Below are positions 1 to 8,462 of a DNA stretch of 64,000 nucleotides, piece after piece (the stretch's first letter is position 1; every line of letters starts with the position of its first letter). Source of the DNA: Insulibacter thermoxylanivorax (GTDB taxonomy: Bacteria; Bacillota; Bacilli; Paenibacillales; DA-C8); the NCBI RefSeq assembly GCF_015472005.1, contig NZ_BMAQ01000001.1, positions 186,001-250,000 on the forward strand, in the 5' to 3' direction. The notes below the pieces were generated by a model. The model saw only the letters and a list, made by a program, of their open reading frames with translations. It did no database searches and had not been told where the DNA came from. A program made the translations under genes and the position numbers.

Positions 1-231
1 GTGACTCATGATTTGGACGCAGCTTTCCCTGCACGCGCCGTGCGTCAAGTTCCCGGGTGGGAGATGGTGCCGTTGATGTGTTCCCAGGAGATTCCTGTGC
101 CCGGCAGCTTGCCTTTGTGCATCCGTTTCTTGCTGCAGGTCAACACCGATAAGACCCAAAGCGAGATGGTCCACGTCTATCTGAATGATGCGAAGAAACT
201 CCGTCCCGATCTAACGGGAGCCGATGTTTGA
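1..231 (+). CDS. aroH: Chorismate mutase AroH, C-terminal part (5' end outside window)
   Basis: Chorismate mutase converts chorismate to prephenate for Phe and Tyr synthesis. The reading frame is open from base 1, so only the last 76 or so residues are here and the first codon shown is internal. The AroH fold is recognisable from the stretch reading [13 protein letters not shown], the active-site segment MCSQE, the CIR arginine segment, NTDKTQ, and the C-terminal HVYL...LRPDL. This is the monofunctional AroH type, not the AroQ type. Being directly upstream of trpE it matches the aroF-aroB-aroH-trp supraoperon of Bacillus. Stop TGA at 229-231. Confidence 0.95.
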   Translation: MTHDLDAAFPARAVRQVPGWEMVPLMCSQEIPVPGSLPLCIRFLLQVNTDKTQSEMVHVYLNDAKKLRPDLTGADV

Positions 232-279
232 CATTGGAGACGGTGGAAGCAGGAGACGCGTTTGAGCAGGCAAGATGGA

Positions 280-458
280 TTTTGTCCTAAAAATAGGATA
301 TAAGAGGAGCGAAATAGGCTCTATTGGTTCATTTTGTCAGAAAATTAGTATAAAACGAGGGCGGCGCGAGGCGAAACGATTGATTTTATCCTAAAAGTAG
401 GACTAAAAACGAAAAACAAGCGTGAGCGAAAAGGTTTTGTCCTAAAATTAGGATAAAA
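280..458. repeat. Array of four phased palindromes between aroH and trpE
   Basis: Four imperfect 24-25 bp palindromes lie at 280-303, 332-355, 384-408 and 435-458. The last is the cleanest, with arms TTTTGTCCTAA and TTAGGATAAAA around a 2-nt loop. Start-to-start distances are 52, 52 and 51 bp, close to five helical turns. The spacers are purine-rich and not obviously related to each other. The first copy, 48 bp after the aroH stop, could serve as its terminator; a single terminator does not explain four copies. No open frame crosses the region convincingly. Confidence 0.8.
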
Positions 459-567
459 CAGCGCGTCCATTGCAATTCTGCAAGTCGAAGAGCAGGGATG
501 TGATCTAGTCAAGCTTATGCGCAGTTTGAGATAAGTTGTTGTTTAGAAAACTTGATCATATTCAGTA

Positions 568-596
568 TTGTCAGCGGCTGATTATTCGTGTATAGT
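568..596 (+). promoter_or_regulatory. Sigma-A type promoter of the trp operon
   Basis: A -35 box TTGTCA (568-573) and a -10 box TATAGT (591-596) are separated by exactly 17 nt. The predicted start, near 603, lies just upstream of a run of GAG/TAG triplets, so the transcript would carry a leader of about 458 nt before trpE. The promoter is read from sequence only. Confidence 0.7.
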
Positions 597-610
597 TTGT
601 AGTAACAGTT

Positions 611-787
611 TAGAGCTGAGCATTGAGAAAAGTTGAGTAGTATTGAGCAGCATTGCGTGATGGAGTCAGGCGAGACACTGCACGGAAGTGAAGAGCACAT
701 CTGAGATATTCATGGAAATATAACAAGGATCTTAATCGAGTATTGAGCTGAGTAGAGCTGAGTACAGATGAGATGAGCTGAGAAGAG
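611..787 (+). promoter_or_regulatory. Likely TRAP (tryptophan-activated attenuation protein) binding region in the trp leader
   Basis: From 745 to 787 nine NAG triplets (eight GAG, one CAG) follow each other with exactly 2-nt spacers, starting at 745, 750, 755, 760, 765, 770, 775, 780 and 785; a tenth GAG is at 738. TRAP binds eleven (G/U)AG triplets spaced by 2-3 nt, so the match is close. A looser cluster of GAG/TAG/AAG lies at 611-650, right after the predicted transcript start. GAGTAGAG at 750-757 can pair with CTCTACTT at 988-995, the left arm of the downstream terminator, giving a possible antiterminator that TRAP would block. The alternative is that it is just another short tandem repeat, which this genome has in many gaps. 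Confidence 0.65.
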
Positions 788-831
788 TTGGGGGATCTTG
801 CGGCTGTATGCGGATCGATTCCTCGGGTATG

Positions 832-919
832 TACGGACGTGCATAAGTGCATAAGTACCGAAGTGCAGAAGCTTAAGAGCACGAAAGTATGGAAACACGG
901 AAGCACAGGAGTACAGAAG
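832..919 (+). repeat. Eleven-unit 8-nt degenerate tandem repeat in the trp leader
   Basis: Eleven consecutive 8-mers fill 832-919 without any insertion or deletion. Typical units are TACGGACG, TGCATAAG (twice), TACCGAAG, TGCAGAAG, CACGGAAG and TACAGAAG; the consensus is YRCNNAAG. AAG (or GAG) recurs at the end of most units. The block lies between the GAG repeats and the attenuator. Its role is unknown. Confidence 0.75.
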
Positions 920-923
920 CGAC

Positions 924-1012
924 CTGTCCGGGATGCAGCAGCTGGCAGGACAGTTGTACCCTTATATCATCTTATCTGTATGCAAACCTCTACTTCGCGT
1001 AGAGGTTTTTTT
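924..1012 (+). terminator. Leader hairpin and intrinsic terminator (attenuator) before trpE
   Basis: A first hairpin pairs CTGTCC (924-929) with GGACAG (948-953). A second, stronger one pairs AACCTCTAC (985-993) with GTAGAGGTT (999-1007) and runs into a T tract at 1006-1012, the usual form of a rho-independent terminator. It ends 48 nt before the trpE start, so it must be read through for trp expression. The left arm is complementary to 750-757 inside the GAG repeats. Confidence 0.8.
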
Positions 1013-1060
1013 ATTTGTTGTTCGTGATTCCGAGCGTATGGAGATGGAGGAGGTTCTCAC

Positions 1061-2572
1061 ATGGCGAATGCTGAATTGCAAGAAGTGATCCGGTTGGCCG
1101 GGCAGTTCAATCTTGTACCGATTGCAAGAACACTGATGGCGGACACGGAGACACCGATCCGCGTGTTCCAACAGTTCTATGAGGAACCCTATGCTTTTCT
1201 GCTGGAAAGTGCTGAGGGAGGCGTGAATCTGGCGCGGTATTCCTTTATTGGAACGGATCCCTTCCTCATCATCAGAGGAAAAAACGGCCGCTTTACCGTG
1301 GAGTACAAGGACGGTACGAAGGAGATCGCTGAAGGCAATCCAATCGAGGTGCTGCGCCGCTTATTCGCCGCTTACCGCAGTCCGGCGCTGCCCGATCTTC
1401 CCCGTTTTACAGGCGGTGCTGTTGGTTTCTTCGGCTATGATCTGCTCCGCTATTATGAACAGATCCCTTCACATCGCCGGGATGATCTGAATATGCAGGA
1501 CATCGAGTTCATGTTCTGCGATCAAGTCATCGCCTTCGATCATGTGAAGCATCAGATCAAGGTGATCGCGAATGTGCATATCCCGGAAGGGGCCGATGAG
1601 GACGCAATCCGCCGTTCATATGAGCAAACCGTGAGCAGCATCGAACGGACGGTCAAGCGTCTGCAATCAACAAGACACCAAGAGGGTCTGCCCGTTCATG
1701 AACTGCCTGCAGATATTGAACTCGGAGAGATCACATCGAATGTCAGCGAAGAGCAATTCATGACCAATGTGGAGAAAGCCAAAGGCTATATACGCTCTGG
1801 TGAAGTTCAGCAGGTCGTTTTGTCGCAGCGTTTCGAGATGCAGACGGAGATCTCGCCGCTGCAGGTCTACCGCGTGCTGCGCATGATCAATCCTTCTCCA
1901 TACATGTATGTATTGAAGCTGTGCGATGAAGTGATCGTCGGCGCCTCGCCGGAACTTCTCGTTCGCGTGGAAGGGGATCGGGTGGCGACGAGGCCGATTG
2001 CCGGCACGAGACCCAGAGGCGCTGAGGAAGAAGAGGACCTTAGGCTGGAACAGGAACTGCTCGCCGATGAGAAGGAACGGGCAGAGCATCAGATGCTGGT
2101 CGATCTGGGACGAGAAGACCTCGAGCGAGTGTCGGAAGAAGGGTCCGTCAAGTGCGACAGCTTCATGGAGATCGAACGCTACTCCCATGTGATGCATATC
2201 GTCTCTCATCTATCGGGCAAGCTGCGGGAGGGCAAGGATTTCTTCGATGCCTTTATCGCCTGCCTGCCTGCGGGAACTGTATCCGGTGCGCCGCGGATTC
2301 GCGCGATGGAGATCATCGCTGAGCTGGAGCAGGAGGCGCGCGGAGCCTATGCGGGCTCCATCGGTTACTTAGGTTTCTCCGGCAATCTGGATTCCTGTAT
2401 TACGATCCGCACGATCATCTTCAAGAACGGCAAAGCCTATGTACAAGCGGGAGCGGGAATCGTTGAGGATTCCAATCCAAAGCGGGAATATGAGGAGACG
2501 GTCAATAAGGCCGCCGCATTGCTCAAAGCGATCCGCATGGCGGAAACGGTGTTTCAGCAAGTACCCCAGTGA
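1061..2572 (+). CDS. trpE: Anthranilate synthase component I
   Basis: TrpE makes anthranilate from chorismate using ammonia from a glutamine amidotransferase partner, the first step of the Trp branch. The 503-residue length is normal. Residues 47-50 read LLES, the motif of the tryptophan feedback site in the N-terminal domain. The chorismate-binding domain shows GTRPRGA (315-321), LPAGTVSGAP (402-411) and a GAYAGSIGYL segment. ATG at 1061 is preceded by a strong GGAGGAGG. No trpG follows; in Bacillus the amidotransferase is the PabA protein of the folate operon, and the same is likely here. Expression is expected to depend on the upstream attenuator. Confidence 0.97.
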   Translation: MANAELQEVIRLAGQFNLVPIARTLMADTETPIRVFQQFYEEPYAFLLESAEGGVNLARYSFIGTDPFLIIRGKNGRFTVEYKDGTKEIAEGNPIEVLRRLFAAYRSPALPDLPRFTGGAVGFFGYDLLRYYEQIPSHRRDDLNMQDIEFMFCDQVIAFDHVKHQIKVIANVHIPEGADEDAIRRSYEQTVSSIERTVKRLQSTRHQEGLPVHELPADIELGEITSNVSEEQFMTNVEKAKGYIRSGEVQQVVLSQRFEMQTEISPLQVYRVLRMINPSPYMYVLKLCDEVIVGASPELLVRVEGDRVATRPIAGTRPRGAEEEEDLRLEQELLADEKERAEHQMLVDLGREDLERVSEEGSVKCDSFMEIERYSHVMHIVSHLSGKLREGKDFFDAFIACLPAGTVSGAPRIRAMEIIAELEQEARGAYAGSIGYLGFSGNLDSCITIRTIIFKNGKAYVQAGAGIVEDSNPKREYEETVNKAAALLKAIRMAETVFQQVPQ

Positions 2573-2611
2573 GCGTGAGAGATATTCAATGCATAAGAGG
2601 AGGAATCGTAG

Positions 2612-3649
2612 ATGAGCACGATCGATATAAAACAAGCCATTAACAAGGTTGTCGAAGGCGAATCCTTGACCAAGTCAGAGGCACGGGACGTGATGCGAAC
2701 GATTATGGACGGTGAAGCAACGGCGGCACAAATCGGCGCCCTGATCGCGGCCCTGCGGATGAAAGGCGAGACCGTGCAGGAGATCGCCGGTTTCGCGGAG
2801 ATCATGCGCGAGAAGGCTGTCCAGCTTCCGCACAACCAGACGGGCGTGCTGGATACCTGCGGCACCGGCGGCTCGGGTATCCGCAAATTCAACATATCGA
2901 CGACTTCGGCAATCATCTGCGCAGCCCTCGGCGTCCCCGTGGCGAAGCACGGTAATCGGGCGATGTCCGGCAAGAGCGGCAGTGCCGATGTCTTAGAGGC
3001 GCTCGGCGTGAACATCTCGATCAACCACGAACAAGCGGGCAGATGCCTGGATGAGATTAAGATCTGCTTCATGTTCGCTCAGAATTATCATCCTTCGATG
3101 AAACACGCTGCCGGACCGCGCAAGGAGCTGGGGATTCGCAACATCTTCAATCTGCTTGGCCCTCTCACGAATCCGGCCAATGCGGAATACCAGGTGATGG
3201 GTGTCTATGACCGCTCGAAGACGGAATTAATCGCGGGTGTCTTGAAGGAGCTTGGCCTTAAGGCAGCCTTAGTCGTGGGCAGTTACGACGGCTTGGATGA
3301 GATCAGCATCGCGGCGCCTACTCGGGTGTCAGAGCTCAAGGATGGTCAGATCACTACCTACGATATCACTCCTCAAGAGTTAGGTTTGTCCGAAAGCCCA
3401 TTGGAGCAGATCCTCGGCGGCGAACCGGCGCATAATGCGAAGATCGTGCGGGAGGTGCTGGGCGGCGCAAGGAATGCTTACCGCGATATCGTATTGGCCA
3501 ATGCCGGCGCTTCCCTGTATGCTGCACAGCGCTGCGCAAGCATGGCGGAAGGCGTACAATTAGCGGCACATGCCATCGACTCTGGCGCCGCACTTGCCAA
3601 ACTGAACGAATTAATCGATTACACAGGAGTTGTCAGCCATGTATCTTGA
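2612..3649 (+). CDS. trpD: Anthranilate phosphoribosyltransferase
   Basis: TrpD joins anthranilate to PRPP to give phosphoribosyl-anthranilate. The 345-residue protein has the PRPP-binding glycine loop DTCGTGGSG (81-89), the KHGNRAMSGKSGSAD segment and the conserved GPRKELGIRNIFNLLGPLTN region near residue 170. The N-terminal helical domain of glycosyltransferase family 3 is present. ATG at 2612 follows AGGAGG. The gene lies 39 nt after trpE and overlaps trpC by 11 nt, so translation of the two is probably coupled. Confidence 0.97.
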   Translation: MSTIDIKQAINKVVEGESLTKSEARDVMRTIMDGEATAAQIGALIAALRMKGETVQEIAGFAEIMREKAVQLPHNQTGVLDTCGTGGSGIRKFNISTTSAIICAALGVPVAKHGNRAMSGKSGSADVLEALGVNISINHEQAGRCLDEIKICFMFAQNYHPSMKHAAGPRKELGIRNIFNLLGPLTNPANAEYQVMGVYDRSKTELIAGVLKELGLKAALVVGSYDGLDEISIAAPTRVSELKDGQITTYDITPQELGLSESPLEQILGGEPAHNAKIVREVLGGARNAYRDIVLANAGASLYAAQRCASMAEGVQLAAHAIDSGAALAKLNELIDYTGVVSHVS

Positions 3650-4436
3650 TAAGATCGTGATTACGAAACGAGAAGAAGTCGAACGTCTGCGGACAACGCT
3701 CCATCCAGCCGAAGCGGAACGCCGCATTGCGGAGCTGGCACCCTGCCGGGGCTTTGCAGAAGCTCTTTCGGCAGGCAAGCGGCACCGCAGCATGGGGCTG
3801 ATCGCGGAAGTCAAGAAGGCATCGCCGTCCAAAGGGTTGATCCGTCCGGACTTCAATCCTGTACAGCTGGCCCGCACCTATGAGGCGGCCGGTGCAGACT
3901 GCATCTCGGTGCTTACGGATGAGGTGTATTTTCAAGGGGCGAATGAATATCTGACAGAGATTTGTCGGGCGGTGGACCGGCCGCTCTTGAGGAAGGATTT
4001 TATCATCGATCCGCTGCAGATCTATGAAGCGCGCTTGATCGGCGCTGACGCGGTGCTGTTGATCGCTGCGATCCTGAGCAAGCAGCAGATACGGGAATAT
4101 CTGCAGATGGCAAGAGATTTGGGCATGGATGCCCTGATTGAGGTGCACAGCAGGGAAGAGCTGGAGATGGTTCTGGAACTGGACGGCGTCTCGCTGATCG
4201 GCGTGAACAACCGCAACCTGCATACCTTTGAGGTGGATCTAGAACATACGAGACAGCTGATCGATCTGATGCCGAAGGATGTGACCATCGTCAGCGAAAG
4301 CGGCATCGCAAGTCCGCAGGATATTCAGTGGTTGGCATCCATCGGTGCGGATGCGGTGCTGATTGGGGAGTATTTTATGCGTCAGGATGATGTGGCGGAA
4401 GCTGTCCATCAGCTGATGGGCCGCATGCCGGCATAG
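3639..4436 (+). CDS. trpC: Indole-3-glycerol-phosphate synthase
   Basis: TrpC closes the indole ring by decarboxylating and cyclising CdRP. The 265-residue protein is a single TIM barrel with AEVKKASPSKG (catalytic Glu/Lys region), LRKDFIID (catalytic Lys), EVHS, GVNNRNL and SESGI, all in the usual order. The ATG at 3639 is chosen because GGAG (3626-3629) sits 9 nt upstream; a TTG at 3630 abuts the ribosome site and is unlikely. It is separate from TrpF, unlike the TrpCF fusion of enteric bacteria. A 231-nt gap with repeats follows. Confidence 0.96.
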   Translation: MYLDKIVITKREEVERLRTTLHPAEAERRIAELAPCRGFAEALSAGKRHRSMGLIAEVKKASPSKGLIRPDFNPVQLARTYEAAGADCISVLTDEVYFQGANEYLTEICRAVDRPLLRKDFIIDPLQIYEARLIGADAVLLIAAILSKQQIREYLQMARDLGMDALIEVHSREELEMVLELDGVSLIGVNNRNLHTFEVDLEHTRQLIDLMPKDVTIVSESGIASPQDIQWLASIGADAVLIGEYFMRQDDVAEAVHQLMGRMPA

Positions 4437-4478
4437 TCCAAATAGCCAAATAGCAGGATAAGCATGCGGCACACTTCG

Positions 4479-4590
4479 CAGCAGCATACCGCATGCTGGA
4501 CAGTTCAGCAGCAACCTGCATGTCTGACAGTTCACAGCAGTATACCACATGCCAGATGGTTCACAGCAGCATCCGCACTGGTATACGGCC
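4479..4590. repeat. 29-bp degenerate tandem repeat in the trpC-trpF gap
   Basis: Four units start with CAGCAG at 4479, 4506, 4535 and 4564 (period 27-29 bp). They share the pattern CAGCAG, then ATACC or similar, a CATG core and GACAGTTCA or GATGGTTCA at the end. The repeat fills most of the only sizeable gap in an otherwise overlapping trpEDCFBA cluster. A small hairpin (ATGTTG 4613-4618 with CAACAT 4624-4629) follows. I see no clear promoter for trpF here. Confidence 0.7.
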
Positions 4591-4667
4591 TTGCTGTATA
4601 ACGGTTGTCAGCATGTTGCTAATCAACATCGTGCATACCATACAGGCTGAGAGCAAGGAGAGATTCC

Positions 4668-5363
4668 ATGAACCCACTGGTTAAAATATGCGGAATCACG
4701 AAACGGGAGACGATCACCGCTATCCAGCATCTGCCGATCGATTATCTGGGCTTCGTCTTCGCACCAAGCCGAAGACAGGTAGATGCGGAGCAAGCCGCAG
4801 AGCTGATCGGAGCGTTGACTCCTGCCCGCCGGCCGCGTACGGTCGGCGTATTCGTTCAACCGAGCCTTGAGGAATTAAAGCAGGTGCAGCATATAGCCGC
4901 CTTGGACGTCGTGCAGCTGCATGGGCGTGAGACGCCGGAGTTCTGCCGAATGGTGAAGGAAGAACTAGGTGTCGAGATCTTCAAGATAATCCCGGTGGCG
5001 GAGGGAGGAGAAGCGGGCGATCCAGAACTGCAGACGGCCATGAAGCGCCGCCTCGATGAATATGCAGCTGCAGGCGTCGATGCCGTCATGCTTGACACCT
5101 ATGATCCCCAAGTCGGCGGCGGAACCGGCCGCACCTTCCGCTGGTCGGTGATTCCCGAATACCGGCGCTGGGCGGTGGAAGCGGGTATTCCACTGATCGT
5201 GGCCGGGGGGCTTGATGTGAATAATGTCAGCGATTTGATCGCAAAGTACCAGCCGCACGGCGTCGATGTGTCCAGCGGCGTGGAAACAAGCGGTGTCAAA
5301 GATATAGCGAAGATTCAAGCATTCGTAGAAAGGGTGAAGCAACATGGCAACCACGATGCCTGA
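4668..5363 (+). CDS. trpF: Phosphoribosylanthranilate isomerase
   Basis: TrpF catalyses the Amadori rearrangement of phosphoribosyl-anthranilate to CdRP. The 231-residue TIM barrel opens with KICGIT, which holds the catalytic Cys, and carries VQLHG and MLDT, which holds the catalytic Asp, plus a phosphate-binding end ([15 protein letters not shown]). ATG at 4668 is preceded by AAGGAGA. The last 20 nt overlap the start of trpB. The separation from trpC by repeats is unusual but the order trpC-trpF is the standard Bacillus one. Confidence 0.96.
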   Translation: MNPLVKICGITKRETITAIQHLPIDYLGFVFAPSRRQVDAEQAAELIGALTPARRPRTVGVFVQPSLEELKQVQHIAALDVVQLHGRETPEFCRMVKEELGVEIFKIIPVAEGGEAGDPELQTAMKRRLDEYAAAGVDAVMLDTYDPQVGGGTGRTFRWSVIPEYRRWAVEAGIPLIVAGGLDVNNVSDLIAKYQPHGVDVSSGVETSGVKDIAKIQAFVERVKQHGNHDA

Positions 5364-6540
5364 CCAATACGGGCGTTTCGGAAAATTCGGCGGAAGATAT
5401 GTGCCGGAGACATTGATGAATGCATTGCACGAATTAGAAGAGGCTTATCTGCATTATTCGCAGCAGCCGGACTTCCAGGATGAGTTGCGCTATCTCTTGC
5501 AGCAATATTCCGGTCGTCCGACCTCATTATATTATGCTGAGCGGCTGACGCAGCATCTCGGCGGTGCGAAGATCTATCTGAAGCGGGAAGATCTGAACCA
5601 TACCGGTGCTCATAAGATTAACAATGCCATCGGACAAGCCGTGCTGGCAAAACGCATGGGCAAGCGCAAGGTGATCGCCGAGACCGGAGCGGGACAACAC
5701 GGCGTTGCTACGGCGACCGTTGCTGCTCTTCTGGGCTTGGAGTGCAAGGTCTTCATGGGAGAAGAAGATACGAAGCGGCAGGCGCTGAACGTCTTCCGGA
5801 TGAAGCTCCTGGGCGCTGAAGTGATTCCCGTAACTTCGGGAACGCGCACGCTGAAGGATGCCTGCAATGAAACCCTGCGCTACTGGGTAAGCAATGTTCA
5901 TGATACTTACTATATCCTCGGTTCAGCGACGGGTCCCCACCCTTATCCGATGATGGTGCGGGATTTCCAGCGGATCATCGGCGATGAGACGAAGAAGCAG
6001 ATCATGGAGCAGGAGGGGCGCCTGCCCGATGTGATCATCGCCTGCGTGGGCGGCGGCAGCAACGCCGCGGGGATGTTCTATCCCTTCATCGAAGAAACTT
6101 CCGTCCGCCTGATCGGCGTGGAAGCGGCGGGCAAGGGGATCGATACAGGGGAACATGCGGCGACGATGGCGAAGGGCAAAGAAGGCGTATTCCAGGGATC
6201 CTACAGCTATCTGCTGCAAGATGAATACGGTCAGGTGCTGCCGGCCTATTCGATCTCAGCGGGTCTGGATTATCCGGGGGTTGGACCGGAGCATGCGTAC
6301 TTGAAATATACAGGTCGTGCGGAATATGTACCGGCAACGGATCAGGAGGCACTGGATGCCCTGCAGTTGCTGAGCCGTACGGAGGGCATCATCCCGGCGC
6401 TGGAGAGCGCCCATGCGGTTGCCTATGCGGCGAAGCTGGCACCTGAACTCTCGGCTGATCAGATCATCGTCGTGAACCTGTCCGGCCGCGGGGACAAGGA
6501 TGTCTCGCAGATCATGGATTTACTGGGAGGGGAAGCCTGA
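5344..6540 (+). CDS. trpB: Tryptophan synthase beta chain
   Basis: TrpB condenses indole with serine in a PLP-dependent reaction, within an alpha2-beta2 complex with TrpA. The 398-residue protein has the PLP lysine in [14 protein letters not shown], the substrate-binding ETGAGQHG segment and the phosphate-binding GGGSNA loop. It is the TrpB1 type that pairs with TrpA. Two in-frame ATG codons (5344 and 5356) are possible; the first has a better spaced AAAGGG. Its stop shares one base with the trpA start. Confidence 0.97.
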   Translation: MATTMPDQYGRFGKFGGRYVPETLMNALHELEEAYLHYSQQPDFQDELRYLLQQYSGRPTSLYYAERLTQHLGGAKIYLKREDLNHTGAHKINNAIGQAVLAKRMGKRKVIAETGAGQHGVATATVAALLGLECKVFMGEEDTKRQALNVFRMKLLGAEVIPVTSGTRTLKDACNETLRYWVSNVHDTYYILGSATGPHPYPMMVRDFQRIIGDETKKQIMEQEGRLPDVIIACVGGGSNAAGMFYPFIEETSVRLIGVEAAGKGIDTGEHAATMAKGKEGVFQGSYSYLLQDEYGQVLPAYSISAGLDYPGVGPEHAYLKYTGRAEYVPATDQEALDALQLLSRTEGIIPALESAHAVAYAAKLAPELSADQIIVVNLSGRGDKDVSQIMDLLGGEA

Positions 6541-7370
6541 TGAATCGAATCGATGCCGCTTTTGCAAGACTCCGTGAGCGGGGAGAGACGGCTCTGATGC
6601 CCTTCGTGACGATCGGTGATCCCGATCTTGAGACCTCGCTAGAGATCATCGAATGCTTGGCAAAGGCCGGTGCGGACATGATCGAGCTGGGGGTTCCTTA
6701 CTCCGATCCCCTGGCGGACGGACCAGTGATTCAACGCGCCTCCGAGCGGGCGCTTCGCAATCAGGTGCGGATCACCGATGTGATCCAGCTTGCCAAGCAG
6801 GCCAGGGATCGGGGCGTGGAGATTCCTTTTATCCTGTTCAGCTACTATAATCCCGTTCTTCAGTTAGGACCGGAGACATTCGTGAAGCTGCTGGTTGAGC
6901 ATGACATCAGCGGCATGATCATTCCCGATCTGCCGATTGAAGAGGATGAGGAGATGAAGGCTCTGGCTGCCGCCCATGAACTGCATCTCATCCCGCTCGC
7001 AGCTCCGACTTCCGAGCAGCGGATCGCGAAGATTGCGGGCCGTGCCAGCGGATTTATCTACTGTGTCTCATCCCTCGGCGTCACCGGCGAACGCTCCCAA
7101 TTCTCCGAGGAAGTTGACCGCTTCATCGAGACGGTTCGCGCGGCCAGCCGCGTGCCCGTATGCGTCGGTTTCGGCATCTCAAGCCGTGAGCAAGTGGAGC
7201 GCTTCTCGAAGGTGAGCGACGGAGTCATCGTCGGCAGCGCGATCGTTCGGAAGATCGAAGAAGCTCTCCCCCTTCTGCAAGATGCTCAGACTCGCAAGCA
7301 AGGACTGTTGCAAATTGGGCAATTTGTGGCACAATTAAAAGGACAACATCTCGAAACATTGGGGGAATAG
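6540..7370 (+). CDS. trpA: Tryptophan synthase alpha chain
   Basis: TrpA cleaves indole-glycerol phosphate and channels indole to TrpB. The 276-residue TIM barrel contains the catalytic Glu in MIELGVPYSDP and the catalytic Asp in the following DPLADGPVIQ segment, and the phosphate site GFGISS. The start is the TGATG overlap with trpB. The product closes the Trp branch, and hisC begins only 3 nt after its stop. Confidence 0.97.
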   Translation: MNRIDAAFARLRERGETALMPFVTIGDPDLETSLEIIECLAKAGADMIELGVPYSDPLADGPVIQRASERALRNQVRITDVIQLAKQARDRGVEIPFILFSYYNPVLQLGPETFVKLLVEHDISGMIIPDLPIEEDEEMKALAAAHELHLIPLAAPTSEQRIAKIAGRASGFIYCVSSLGVTGERSQFSEEVDRFIETVRAASRVPVCVGFGISSREQVERFSKVSDGVIVGSAIVRKIEEALPLLQDAQTRKQGLLQIGQFVAQLKGQHLETLGE

Positions 7371-7373
7371 CGG

Positions 7374-8462
7374 GTGCAACCAAAATCAACGATCATGGAT
7401 CTGCCGGTATACCAACCCGGCAAACCGATAGAAGAAGTGAAGCGAGAATTGGGTCTTGAAGAAGTGATCAAGCTCGCATCAAATGAGAATCCCTACGGCT
7501 GTTCTGATTTGGCGAAACAAGCAGCGATGGAGGAACTGGAGGCCAACAGTTTCCTGTATCCTGACGGCGCCAGCCATGAACTGGTGCAAGCACTGGCGGA
7601 GTTCTATCAAGTCCGTCCCGAACAGATCCTCATCGGCGCGGGTTCCGATGAGATCATCGCGCTGATGACAAGGGCCTATCTGGTTCCGGGAGACGAGACG
7701 ATCATGGCGACGCCGTCGTTTCCCCAATATAAGCACAATGCTCAGATCGAAGGAGCGGTTTGCATCGAGGTACCGCTGGTGAATGGCACCCATGATCTGG
7801 AAGCTATGGCAGCGCGCATCACCGAGAAGACGAAGATCATCTGGGTGTGCAACCCGAACAATCCCAGCAGCACGATCGTGACGAGACAGCAGCTGGAAGA
7901 CTTCCTGGCGAAGGTGCCGGATCATGTCTTGGTCGCCCTGGACGAAGCGTACTTCGAATACGTGGAAGATGAAGCCTATCCCGATGGATTGGATTATATC
8001 GATCGTCCGAATGTCATCGTGCTTCGCACTTTCTCCAAGGCTTACGGCCTAGCTGCTCTGCGCATTGGCTACGCCGTCGGCGATCCGCAGGTGATCCGTG
8101 CGATCAACCAGGTGCGCGGTCCCTTCAATACGACGCGCGCCAGTCAAGCAGCGGCCCGGGCAGCCTTGCAGGATCAGGATTTTATCGCTTCCTGCCGGGA
8201 GAGAAATCGGGCGGGAATCGAGTACTTAAGCCGAGAGTTTGAACACTTGGGGCTCTCCTATTATCCCGCATACGGCAATTTCATCCTCGTGGATTGCCGG
8301 CGTGATGCGAAGCAGTTGTTCGAGTCGCTGCTGCGCAAAGGCATCATCGTGCGCGGCGGTCATGCGCTTGGTTTCCCGACGTCCTTACGCGTGACCGTTG
8401 GCAGCATGGAGGACAATGAGAAGTTCATCCGAGCGCTGGAAGAGGTATTGGCTGAGCGATGA
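7374..8462 (+). CDS. hisC: Histidinol-phosphate / aromatic aminotransferase
   Basis: This 362-residue PLP enzyme belongs to the HisC family of class I/II aminotransferases. In Bacillus the copy inside the trp supraoperon serves both histidine synthesis and the last transamination to Tyr and Phe; the same dual use is inferred here. Family marks are KLASNENPYG, CNPNNPSS, LDEAYFEY and the PLP-lysine segment RTFSKAYGLA. The start is GTG at 7374, with GGGGGA upstream. It overlaps tyrA by 4 nt (ATGA). Confidence 0.94.
   Translation: MQPKSTIMDLPVYQPGKPIEEVKRELGLEEVIKLASNENPYGCSDLAKQAAMEELEANSFLYPDGASHELVQALAEFYQVRPEQILIGAGSDEIIALMTRAYLVPGDETIMATPSFPQYKHNAQIEGAVCIEVPLVNGTHDLEAMAARITEKTKIIWVCNPNNPSSTIVTRQQLEDFLAKVPDHVLVALDEAYFEYVEDEAYPDGLDYIDRPNVIVLRTFSKAYGLAALRIGYAVGDPQVIRAINQVRGPFNTTRASQAAARAALQDQDFIASCRERNRAGIEYLSREFEHLGLSYYPAYGNFILVDCRRDAKQLFESLLRKGIIVRGGHALGFPTSLRVTVGSMEDNEKFIRALEEVLAER

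Noticed and set aside
788-1027. Leader peptide gene in the trp leader
   Set aside because: No ribosome site, no Trp codon run, and the frame covers the 8-nt repeat and terminator. Attenuation by a translated leader is thus not supported.
4493-4684. Small gene between trpC and trpF
   Set aside because: The frame lies in degenerate repeats, lacks a ribosome site and shows no protein-like pattern.
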